Below, in pieces: positions 1 through 7,158 of a stretch of 49,343 nt of DNA. Below the pieces are notes generated by a model. That model had not been told where the DNA came from. It ran no database searches and was given only the letters and a program-made list of their open reading frames with translations. The position numbers and the translations under genes were made by a program. The stretch's first letter is position 1; every line of letters starts with the position of its first letter. Source of the DNA: [Flexibacter] sp. ATCC 35208 (lineage in GTDB: Bacteria; Bacteroidota; Bacteroidia; Chitinophagales; Chitinophagaceae); assembly GCF_001975825.1 (NCBI RefSeq), contig NZ_MTKN01000046.1, positions 1 through 49,343 of the forward strand, given 5' to 3'.

Positions 1-329
1 GCACAGGAGAAGACACTCTTTCCCTTCCCAACGCTCTTCCTATCTGCATAAGTGCTTGACAGGGGAATTTCACTGTCAAGAACTTTAACACTATTTTCAG
101 TCACACTGGTGATAGACTCTAATGCCACAATGTAACTACGATGTACACGGCAAAAGAGTGCCACGGGTAGCTGTTCCTCCAGTTGGCTGAGGTTACTACT
201 TACCAGGTAAGTACCCTCTCTTGTAATGATCCTGGAACATCCGCCACTGGCCTCTACCAGTATGACGACTTGGCTACTCACCTTCGTGAAAAGCCCTTTA
301 CTTTTGCGAACAAATAAATCTACTGTCAT
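1..329 (-). CDS. LytTR-domain DNA-binding protein (3' end cut by window edge)
   Basis: Reading down from an ATG at 329, an open frame runs off the left edge, giving 109 residues. The middle carries the LytTR pattern: a beta-rich stretch, then FCRVHRSYIVAL, then an ESITSV strand and IPLSSTYADR near the visible end. These match the recognition region of LytTR domains, which bind DNA in LytR/AlgR-type regulators. No receiver domain lies before it, so this is a stand-alone LytTR protein or a short regulator. The ATG is followed at once by a plausible LytTR N-terminus. The family call is strong; the target genes are unknown and may lie outside the window. Confidence 0.8.
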   Translation of the reverse strand, partial: MTVDLFVRKSKGLFTKVSSQVVILVEASGGCSRIITREGTYLVSSNLSQLEEQLPVALFCRVHRSYIVALESITSVTENSVKVLDSEIPLSSTYADRKSVGKGKSVFSC

Positions 330-345
330 AAATAAATGGGGGTTT

Positions 346-606
346 TTATCTCTTCGAATTAAGCATCAGCAATCGATAAGCAAGATAAGCCGGGTCATGC
401 TCAGTATAAAAATTACAGTACTCGCGTAAAGTAGGTTTATACTTCTTCGGTTTATGATTGCCGTCACGATAATCCTTGAATAGCCTTTGCGCATTACGAA
501 GAGATTGATCAGTTAATTTTGCGATATCACAAGGATGTATCGCTGAATCTATTATACGTGCAATTTCGTCATTAACGACAATTGCGACATTAACGCCACT
601 TTGCAA
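346..606 (-). CDS. small conserved HTH-like protein
   Basis: This 86-residue frame follows a stop and opens at a TTG; there is no ATG in frame at the N-terminus, so the true start is uncertain. The centre, with KLTDQSLRNAQRLFKDYRDG followed by PTLREYCNFY, resembles short Bacteroidota proteins with a basic, helical, helix-turn-helix-like core that often sit beside integrated elements (from memory of the family, not searched). It is divergent from the replication-like cassette that begins near 787 and lies 17 bases upstream of the LytTR gene. It may be a small regulator or excisionase-like protein of the same element. Function unknown. Confidence 0.5.
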   Translation of the reverse strand: MQSGVNVAIVVNDEIARIIDSAIHPCDIAKLTDQSLRNAQRLFKDYRDGNHKPKKYKPTLREYCNFYTEHDPAYLAYRLLMLNSKR

Positions 607-786
607 TAGTTCTTAATTTTCATGCTTATTTTTATTTAGGGTTTAATTTACGTGGCAGCACAAATATAAAAATAAATGACCTTATCACAACTTTTTTAAA
701 TCACAAAAATTTACAATTACGCTATGCTAAAAAACGATCAACGCCCCAACAGGCGTAAGGAGAAACGTGTATCAAAAAAAAGAAAA

Positions 787-1464
787 ATGAATAGAGAATT
801 GATTCACATTGCCCGTGCATCCAAACTCATTCTCACAGTATGTTATTGCGGCCCTGTCTATATGCAACCTGACCGCAGCAGATTTAGATTACTTCAAAGA
901 TTTCTTTACCGGGAAGTACTCAAAAATGATTCATCCAATACTTCAGGAAAACGACATATAAGTATGTCAGGCCTGCGTCCATTGATAGGCTATGACCTGG
1001 ATCCGAATCAGGCCCTGTCAGATTTTTTTGATGTCTATTATACAATTAATGTGCAGGACTACACAAAAATTATGATTGACATATCGTCTTTTATCCCGGC
1101 TGCACAGGTAATAAGTCCCACCAATGCTACACATTGCAGAATAATAGCGGTAGCTGCAGCATTGGATTTTTATAGCTATTCAGCCTACATGCAATCAACA
1201 CAGTCTTCGCTTATTCCATTGAACCGCGATCCTGTAAATGCTTTTAATCTGACAATACCAATGCCCCAACCTCTTGGAGAACCCATCGTTATCCTGCTTG
1301 GCCTCTCATTCATAAATGGAGAAATAGCAGAACCAGGCATCCCGGTATACTGTCAGTCCGTAAAAATCATTCATGTAGAAAACGCAACCCCTAAAACACA
1401 AACACAAATTCAAGCGCCAACGAATGCCCAATCCCAAACTTATACACAAACACAAACACCATGA
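787..1464 (+). CDS. conserved hypothetical protein, first gene of a replication-like cassette
   Basis: A 225-residue protein of no function I can name. The frame is open from 724, but the first 21 residues there are almost all Lys/Arg/Asn; I prefer the ATG at 787, which gives MNRELIHIARASKL, the kind of start I associate with this Bacteroidota family. The body contains the phrase LRPLIGYDLDPNQALSDFF and a later PQPLGEPIVILLGLSF strand, and ends in a Thr/Gln-rich low-complexity tail (TQTQ repeats). The stop overlaps the next start as ATGA, so the two are translationally coupled. It belongs to a four-gene run ending in a DnaC-like ATPase. Confidence 0.65.
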   Translation: MNRELIHIARASKLILTVCYCGPVYMQPDRSRFRLLQRFLYREVLKNDSSNTSGKRHISMSGLRPLIGYDLDPNQALSDFFDVYYTINVQDYTKIMIDISSFIPAAQVISPTNATHCRIIAVAAALDFYSYSAYMQSTQSSLIPLNRDPVNAFNLTIPMPQPLGEPIVILLGLSFINGEIAEPGIPVYCQSVKIIHVENATPKTQTQIQAPTNAQSQTYTQTQTP

Positions 1465-2333
1465 ATTTTCCATTTTTCCCCCTCCACGACTTACGCGTCA
1501 GCGTGGAAGAATACCTCTGTGAGTCCGATGAACTCAAAGACGCAGCATATGATAATCTCCAGGAGACGCTCACATTCATGCAAGACGCAATAGCCGACTT
1601 TATGCTATCCGCTAAAGACGATGCTGTATTAAGAAGATACATGCGTACCTGGCAGGAGCAGGTCAGACAAATATTCGACCAGGTCCCACTATCATGGCTC
1701 GGTGATCTGGATCCACAAGAACCATCTGCATATGATGACCCTGCTGCCAGAAATAAGAATGTATGCTATGAATGCTTTCGCCTGCTAAAGGAAATGCAGC
1801 TTCAATATCCATCCCATTTCGACAAAACCAGTGCACCACCATTGATCTATATAGAAATTGAAAAATCAATGTATCACCACAAGGTGCTCCTTATCGCACA
1901 ATGGATGGAAGAGAAAGGAAAACACTTACAAAAACTATGGCGCATTATGTATGCCGCCATCTGCAAATTATGGAATCAGGTGAATACCCGATTTAGTTAT
2001 CACGAACATGACTATATCTGGAACCTGGTTACCCAACTAATGGCTCTCATTAACACACAGGGAGAAAACCTGCATAAAGATCAGGTATACGGGCTTTTGT
2101 TTTACCTCAATTTTAATGAAATCACTTTTATGCATCACCTCACCTCCTCCATCACGGCAGAGATGGAAAGTACGGTGTTGACAGGTGAAAAAATAAAGAT
2201 TCTGAAAAATATGAATAGCACAACCAAGGATATCCTGGTCAGAAACGACGTGATCTTTGATCCGGGAAATCCACCCATCACTAAAATGCTACGACGCTGG
2301 CTGCAAGGCCAACTGGAAGAACTGCAATCCTAA
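1461..2333 (+). CDS. hypothetical helical protein in the replication-like cassette
   Basis: A 290-residue, largely alpha-helical protein rich in Trp, Met and charged residues, with no signal peptide or membrane segment. The start ATG at 1461 overlaps the upstream stop (ATGA). The C-terminal half has long amphipathic helices and an N-E-I-T-F-M-H-H stretch; I considered a distant link to the RteC family of Bacteroides conjugative elements but cannot support it with a clear motif. Its place between an unknown protein and a replication-protein-like gene suggests a role in replication or control of a mobile element. Function unknown. Confidence 0.6.
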   Translation: MNFPFFPLHDLRVSVEEYLCESDELKDAAYDNLQETLTFMQDAIADFMLSAKDDAVLRRYMRTWQEQVRQIFDQVPLSWLGDLDPQEPSAYDDPAARNKNVCYECFRLLKEMQLQYPSHFDKTSAPPLIYIEIEKSMYHHKVLLIAQWMEEKGKHLQKLWRIMYAAICKLWNQVNTRFSYHEHDYIWNLVTQLMALINTQGENLHKDQVYGLLFYLNFNEITFMHHLTSSITAEMESTVLTGEKIKILKNMNSTTKDILVRNDVIFDPGNPPITKMLRRWLQGQLEELQS

Positions 2334-2352
2334 AACCATCAACATACATCCC

Positions 2353-2967
2353 ATGAATTACATCATTCATCTCAATGCCTTCTTAGATAAGGCCGCAAAG
2401 GAGAAATGGATGGTATCATACCACTATTCCCTTTACATGGCACTCTTTAACACCTGGAATAAACTGGGGTTTAGAAAAACATTTAACATCCGGCGCGACG
2501 AAATAATGTCCGCAGCAAAGATCAAAGCAAAATCTACCTATTACCGCTGCATCAAGGAACTGCATGCACATCAATACCTGGTCTATTATCCGTCTGCGCA
2601 AAGACAATGCCCGGCCACTATATCCATGATTCCATTAGATGGACTCACAGAACGGTTAAACAGACCACAAAACACGAAAATGGAGAATGCTATGGTCTCT
2701 CTGGAAGGACACTTATTACAAACTAATATAAAAACTATATCAAATGATGTGTCAAATGGTCTTCCCAATCTGGAAGAAGTACTGAAGTTTTTCTCGACAC
2801 AAAATTATCCGAGAGAAGAAGCACTAAAATTCTGGTATCACCATGAAGCCACCAGCTGGCTCACCGGCAATACCCCGGTGCAACACTGGCAACCACTCGC
2901 GCATAAATGGATGTTAAACGTCTCAAAATCTAACAACAACAATGAGGATTACGACCAGTCTTTTTAA
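2353..2967 (+). CDS. replisome-organiser-like protein with winged-helix-type N-terminus
   Basis: A 204-residue protein starting at ATG 2353, 19 bases after the preceding stop; a longer frame from 2257 overlaps the upstream gene and starts poorly. The N-terminal 80 residues (WMVSYHYSLYMALFNTWN, RDEIMSAAKIKAKSTYYRC, KELHAHQYLVYYP) look like the winged-helix domain of phage and element replication initiators, where a new strain of Bacteroidota proteins begins with MNYIIHLNAFLD. The C-terminal part (PREEALKFWYHH, LTGNTPVQHWQPLAHKWM) resembles the tail of DnaD-like loaders. It overlaps the ATPase gene by 26 bases, as expected for an initiator and helicase-loader pair. Confidence 0.6.
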   Translation: MNYIIHLNAFLDKAAKEKWMVSYHYSLYMALFNTWNKLGFRKTFNIRRDEIMSAAKIKAKSTYYRCIKELHAHQYLVYYPSAQRQCPATISMIPLDGLTERLNRPQNTKMENAMVSLEGHLLQTNIKTISNDVSNGLPNLEEVLKFFSTQNYPREEALKFWYHHEATSWLTGNTPVQHWQPLAHKWMLNVSKSNNNNEDYDQSF

Positions 2968-3595
2968 CTACAAACAAATCCTGCACCTGCTGGCTGAAAA
3001 AGGCAGGGAACAATTCGGGAAACACTTCCATATACACAACGAAGACCTCCCTGTATGGATACCCATCATCGCCTGGATGCTCCGTGATGAAGAAGTGGCC
3101 AACGAGTTTAACATCGACCTGCATAAAGGCATCTTTCTAGGTGGGCCGGTAGGAGTAGGCAAAACACACATCATGCGCTTAATGCAACTCATAGTTCCGG
3201 CGCCGCTAAACTACGAATTACAAAACTGCGACAGGGTCAGTGCCGCATTTAATAGACAAGGTCCTGTTATCCTGGACAAATACATCGGTGACCCTGAAAG
3301 AAAAGATAGTTATAACCACCGTATCTGGTGCTTTGATGATCTGGGCATGGAAGAACCCGGACATTACTATCGTATTACCTGCGAGGTAATGAAAAAGATC
3401 CTGTTAGGAAGACATGAATTGTTCACTCGCTACGGTACCTTTACGCATATCACATCGTCATTAAATCCTGATGCGATTGAAAAAAAATACGGGAAAGAAG
3501 TGAGAAGCCGGATGCGGGAAATGGTAAACAGGATCACATTTGATAAAGATACGAAGGACAAGAGAGGGGCTTTCAAGCATATAAGGAGACCATAG
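2942..3595 (+). CDS. DnaC-like P-loop ATPase (putative helicase loader)
   Basis: A 217-residue AAA+ protein. Walker A is GGPVGVGKT at residues 67-75, Walker B is CFDDLG at 130-135, a sensor-1-like THITSSLN sits near 167-174, and an arginine-finger-like R-S-R-M-R-E-M follows. The order and size fit DnaC/IstB-type ATPases, which load replicative helicase or assist transposition. No IS21 transposase (IstA) is nearby, so a helicase-loader role with the preceding initiator-like protein is more likely. The gene overlaps its neighbour by 26 bases and its stop codon lies inside a perfect hairpin terminator, so the operon ends here. Confidence 0.75.
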   Translation: MRITTSLFNYKQILHLLAEKGREQFGKHFHIHNEDLPVWIPIIAWMLRDEEVANEFNIDLHKGIFLGGPVGVGKTHIMRLMQLIVPAPLNYELQNCDRVSAAFNRQGPVILDKYIGDPERKDSYNHRIWCFDDLGMEEPGHYYRITCEVMKKILLGRHELFTRYGTFTHITSSLNPDAIEKKYGKEVRSRMREMVNRITFDKDTKDKRGAFKHIRRP

Positions 3596-3616
3596 CATTC
3601 GCTATGGTCTCCTTTA
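3583..3616 (+). terminator. intrinsic terminator of the replication-like cassette
   Basis: A perfect 14-bp stem (3583-3596 with 3601-3614) closes a four-base ATTC loop and is followed by TTT and an A-rich stretch. The left arm contains the stop codon of the ATPase gene. Confidence 0.85.
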
Positions 3617-3718
3617 AAACACACATATGCCCGAGGGAGCACCACAATAATGGGGCCTTATTGACATCTGATTCCTGATTATCACCTTTTCCAATATTTT
3701 CATGACGAGAATCATACC

Positions 3719-3910
3719 ATGACATTACTAAGTACTTTTTCCTCCACTAATATCCTTGTTATTTTTGTGATGTTTCTTTTACCGGTTATAATAGTATTTG
3801 TCATACTACACCTATTGCCGAAGAAAAATTCAGCAGGAAGAAAGTACACCCTCCTTCTGATCGGAATTGCTTTGTTAAGTATGCTCGTTGTATACACTCT
3901 TGTACTATAA
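3719..3910 (+). CDS. small two-span membrane protein
   Basis: A 63-residue hydrophobic protein with two likely membrane helices, roughly residues 11-33 and 44-62, joined by a short basic loop PKKNSAGRK. The positive loop would face the cytoplasm, leaving both ends outside. It sits 36 bases upstream of the DUF5071 gene on the same strand and may be co-transcribed. A same-size antisense frame across this stretch has no such pattern. No family recognised. Confidence 0.5.
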   Translation: MTLLSTFSSTNILVIFVMFLLPVIIVFVILHLLPKKNSAGRKYTLLLIGIALLSMLVVYTLVL

Positions 3911-3946
3911 CCAGTAAAAGACATTGGAATAAAAAATAACCCAATC

Positions 3947-4318
3947 ATGAAAAGTTATATTCCTAAGGCAAAAGATGACCTTCAGGCCGTTAGCATTTTG
4001 GAAGAGTTACCATTTGAAGAAGTCCGCATGGACGTAACCCGGCTATTAGAATGGGTACAGGATCTTCGCTGGCATGTGTCGAGACCAATTGGAGAATATC
4101 TGGCGCCGCATGTGAATGAGATCAAAGATGAAATATTGCAGGTCTTTTCGACCGATGATGATGAATGGAAGTTTAGTATCATGGCTGGCTTGATAAAACA
4201 GGCACCTATTAAACTGGATGAGGAACTGGAAGTGGTGATTAAGAGAATGAGGGATAGCCCGACGCAGAGAGAAGAAGATGCAGATCTGAAATGGATCGCC
4301 GAAAAGATATTAAATTAG
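3947..4318 (+). CDS. DUF5071 domain protein
   Basis: A 123-residue acidic, soluble protein. The N-terminus YIPKAKDDLQAV, the central LLEWVQDLRWHVSRPI and the later DDDEWKFSIMAGLI follow the repeat-like helical pattern of DUF5071, a HEAT-like domain family of unknown function. Proteins of this kind can occur as scattered orphan immunity-like genes, but nothing here shows a partner toxin. It is followed by a hairpin terminator at 4363. Confidence 0.75.
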   Translation: MKSYIPKAKDDLQAVSILEELPFEEVRMDVTRLLEWVQDLRWHVSRPIGEYLAPHVNEIKDEILQVFSTDDDEWKFSIMAGLIKQAPIKLDEELEVVIKRMRDSPTQREEDADLKWIAEKILN

Positions 4319-4362
4319 TGGTGCTGCAAAAATGAATTGATTTTCAGGAACAAAAGATATTA

Positions 4363-4394
4363 AAATGGTACGCTAACAGTGTACCATTTGTTTT
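4363..4394 (+). terminator. terminator after the DUF5071 gene
   Basis: Perfect 9-bp arms, 4363-4371 and 4381-4389, flank a nine-base loop, followed by TGTTTTG. It lies 45 bases after the stop codon of the DUF5071 gene. Confidence 0.6.
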
Positions 4395-4556
4395 GTATAT
4401 GACCAAACTCAATAGCCGGATTTAGCAGCTTTGTTTATTATTTCCTGCCTGCAGGGCAAATACATCAACTGCTGAGCAAGAGTCTGTAAATCAAAAAGTC
4501 ACTTCTGCTCACGAATTAGAATTGATCGTACCGCGTAGCCATAATTTAAAATTAGT

Positions 4557-4853
4557 TTACGCCATAGTGACAACCTTAAAACCCTCCCCATACTCCTTCA
4601 TCTCAATCGAATTCGCCACCTTCCCCGGCAGCTCCACCATCATATTCTTCCACGGCGTATACGGCAATACCCTCCACATCTGCTGACTCATCCCTCAAAT
4701 ACCTGCCTGATAATTGCTTTCTGTTTATTGACGTCTTTCCGATCGTAGTAAAAAGGACTTGATGGTCACCTGCCATCCGTATTTACTCAGCCACCAGCCG
4801 GGCACCGGACCAGCGATGCTGGCGCCGGAGATGAGTATATGTTTTCCTTTCAT
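4557..4853 (-). pseudogene. FAD-dependent monooxygenase with a large internal deletion
   Basis: On the minus strand, ATG at 4853 opens MKGKHILISGASIAGP followed by WWLSKYGWQVT, the Rossmann FAD-binding N-terminus of PHBH/TetX-type monooxygenases (GxSIAGP fingerprint). The frame then shifts and stops after about 39 residues. About 80 bases on, another frame reads MWRVLPYTPWKNMMVELPGK and ends KEYGEGFKVVTMA, which matches the C-terminal tail of the same kind of enzyme. Roughly 300 residues from the middle are missing, so only the two ends remain. The rest of 4395-5031 shows nothing else coding. This is a dead gene made by deletion, not a short real one. Confidence 0.7.
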
Positions 4854-5031
4854 ATTGTAAAAGTAGCTGAAACAATCCTATCCAGGTAAAGCCAACCAAA
4901 ATGACCGGTAAAAACCAATTTTGAACCAGTGAAATATCTGAACCTTCTAAAGGCCGACTTTTACCCCATGAAAAATCAAGGTCCGAAATATCAACACAAA
5001 AATATTTTTATATTTACATAAACATCCCGTT

Positions 5032-5616
5032 ATGGCTATCAACACCCCAGATGAATTCTTCGCACACCTTTCCCAATGGAAAGATGAACTGCTCACCCTA
5101 CGCAAGATCCTCCTCAAAACCGGCCTGGAAGAAACCTTCAAATGGGGTAAACCCACCTACACTTCCAATGGCAAAAACATAGTAGGCATCAGCGACTTCA
5201 AATCCTACTGCGGACTCTGGTTTTTCCAGGGAGCCTTATTAGCAGACAATGCCAAAGTATTGATCAACGCCCAGGAAGGTACCAAGGCCATGCGTTCCAT
5301 GCGCTTCGCCTCCGTAAAAGAAATTGATGAAAAACTGATCAAAGATTACGTTGCCGAAGCAGTGGCCAATGAAGCCAAAGGCATCAAAATAACCGCAGAT
5401 AAAAACAAGCCGCTGATTATTCCCAAAGAACTACAAGACCTGTTAGACACAAACCCCGCACTAAAGGAGAAATTTGAAAAACTAAGTAAAACCAATCAAC
5501 GGGATTTCGCAGAACACATCGCCACCGCAAAACAGGAAAAAACAAAACAGGCAAGATTAGAAAAAGTAGCCACCCTCATAGCACAAGGTATCGGTCTGCA
5601 CGATAAATATAAATAA
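5032..5616 (+). CDS. YdeI/OmpD-associated family protein (DUF1801)
   Basis: A 194-residue soluble protein. The N-terminal 110 residues form a DUF1801 (YdhG/YjbR-like) domain: LRKILLKTGLEETFKWGKPTY, then VGISDFKSYCGLWFFQGALL. The C-terminal 70 residues carry the helical YdeI/OmdA-like tail with IPKELQDLLDTNPALKEKFE and a lysine-rich end. This domain order is usual for the YdeI family, whose biochemical role is not settled; the name comes from genetic links to envelope stress and bacteriocin resistance. A single-gene unit, with an isolated ATG start about 180 bases after the dead monooxygenase gene. Confidence 0.85.
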   Translation: MAINTPDEFFAHLSQWKDELLTLRKILLKTGLEETFKWGKPTYTSNGKNIVGISDFKSYCGLWFFQGALLADNAKVLINAQEGTKAMRSMRFASVKEIDEKLIKDYVAEAVANEAKGIKITADKNKPLIIPKELQDLLDTNPALKEKFEKLSKTNQRDFAEHIATAKQEKTKQARLEKVATLIAQGIGLHDKYK

Positions 5617-5658
5617 ACACGCATACTACTTTGGCAGGTTGTGACCCTAAATAACCCC

Positions 5659-5690
5659 AAAAAACAGTCCCGCCACGACTGGCAGGACTG
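5659..5690 (-). terminator. terminator for the SusD gene, possibly also used from the other side
   Basis: An 11-bp stem with one G-U pair (5665-5675 with 5680-5690) is followed on the minus strand by a run of six T. It lies 37 bases beyond the SusD stop codon, between convergent genes. Confidence 0.8.
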
Positions 5691-5726
5691 ATTCCATTTT
5701 CGTCATTTTATCTAAATCGAACTGCG

Positions 5727-7142
5727 TTATTCCTTATCCCACCAAATCCTCGCTACATCCGTATTCCCACCATCCAGGCGCTCCACTGCAATTGCCAGGT
5801 TATCCGGATTGGTCGTCGCCTCTGATGTCGCATACTTAAACCGCCTCGGTATCTCCCCACTCTCATTCGCCGCATTTACCGAAGGCGTCAACACCGGGTA
5901 CCCCGTCTTCCGCCATATATTCCACGCATACAAACCATTCGGATACACCGCTATAAACTGCTGTATCGCGATCTTCTTCACATTATCTGTGCCCCATACA
6001 ACTCCTTCCTGTGATAAATACTCATCCGGCATATCCTCTCCCCAATCATCAAAAGACAACTGAATTCCCGCAGCATATAAAGCTGCCGCACTCTCCGTCG
6101 TCCAACCCAGATTCGCTGCCTCTGCCCGAACCAGCGTGATATATGCCGCTGAGATCAATACCATCGGACTTGTCTGCAATCGCAGATCTCCCCGTAATAT
6201 CCTCGCATAACCCGTATGCGCCGCCGTCCAGTTCACAATCTCCGTCCTCGTTACACCATAAGGCAATCCCAAAGAAGAGGATGTCGTATCCCCCACAGTC
6301 GTCGTCGCACCACCAAAAGCATGCTGACGCGTATCACCTAACGATGCCATCAGATCGGTCATCGTTTCACTCTCCCCATAATCTGAGCGGGAATAATATG
6401 TCTGGTACCAAAGATTCTGATAAGCATCTCCCGGATAAACAATACTGAAATTCTCATCATTTGCAGAAATATACCCGCCTGCATTGCCAAGCGCTGTATT
6501 AAACGCTGTCGCGGCCGTTCCACCCGCGTCCGGATAGCGCTTCGATAATTGTATCGATGCCAGCATAATAATAGAATTACCTACCCGCTTCCATGCATCA
6601 GGATCACCATCAAATGCAATGTCCCCATCAATGGTCGATGCATCAATAGAATCTACCGCACCTCTGATTGTACTGATAATACCACTATAAATATCCTCCT
6701 GCTTATCGTACGCCGGCTTGGTATTCGCATCCCCCTGCAATGCTTCACTATACGGTACATCCCCCCAGTTATTTGTAATATTCAAATAGTAATACTGTTG
6801 CAGGATCTTAGCGACCTGCACCATATTATTAGTAGTACTACCTGCATACCCCATTCGGATAATCTGCTGCAAATAATTCAGGTAAGCGGAATAATACCCG
6901 GTGAAAGAAGAAGAGTTGTCTGAATAAAAACAAGTACCCGGGTATTGTGACTCCATGGCATACTGCACATAAATCCCCTGAGTAATGTAAGTCGATGCTG
7001 TATAGGCCAGTGTATAAGTCAGAAAACCTCCCGCATCTCCAGTATTTACCGCCGTAGGATTTTCGTTCGTATCTCCGAAGTCTTTTATTTTACTACAAGA
7101 GAACAAACCGGCTATCAAAAAACAATATATATACTTTCTCAT
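5727..7142 (-). CDS. SusD/RagB-like outer-membrane lipoprotein
   Basis: A 471-residue protein with a lipoprotein signal, GLFSC with the lipidated Cys at residue 16. The helical SusD fold is seen in the typical series DTNENPTAVN near the N-terminus, NNWGDVPYSEALQG around 125-140, YDKQEDIYSGI, and the C-terminal YPNGLYAWNIWRKTGYPVL and PRRFKYATSEATTN. These match the SusD-like family that binds substrate on the cell surface and caps the SusC transporter. It lies 16 bases after the SusC gene and both are read leftward, forming the core of a polysaccharide utilisation locus. A GH43 enzyme is encoded divergently, which suggests a plant galactan or arabinan as substrate. Confidence 0.93.
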   Translation of the reverse strand: MRKYIYCFLIAGLFSCSKIKDFGDTNENPTAVNTGDAGGFLTYTLAYTASTYITQGIYVQYAMESQYPGTCFYSDNSSSFTGYYSAYLNYLQQIIRMGYAGSTTNNMVQVAKILQQYYYLNITNNWGDVPYSEALQGDANTKPAYDKQEDIYSGIISTIRGAVDSIDASTIDGDIAFDGDPDAWKRVGNSIIMLASIQLSKRYPDAGGTAATAFNTALGNAGGYISANDENFSIVYPGDAYQNLWYQTYYSRSDYGESETMTDLMASLGDTRQHAFGGATTTVGDTTSSSLGLPYGVTRTEIVNWTAAHTGYARILRGDLRLQTSPMVLISAAYITLVRAEAANLGWTTESAAALYAAGIQLSFDDWGEDMPDEYLSQEGVVWGTDNVKKIAIQQFIAVYPNGLYAWNIWRKTGYPVLTPSVNAANESGEIPRRFKYATSEATTNPDNLAIAVERLDGGNTDVARIWWDKE

Positions 7143-7158
7143 TGTTGTCGATTTAGAA

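Noticed and set aside
2942..3595. IS21-type IstB transposition helper
   Set aside because: No IstA transposase or inverted ends nearby; the preceding initiator-like gene fits a helicase-loader role better.
3712..3948. Antisense frame of 78 codons over the small membrane protein
   Set aside because: The plus strand shows two clear hydrophobic helices with a basic loop and sits in line with the next gene; the antisense frame has no such pattern.
6549..6923. 124-codon plus-strand frame inside the SusD gene
   Set aside because: It is antisense to a SusD gene with full family motifs and lacks any domain of its own.
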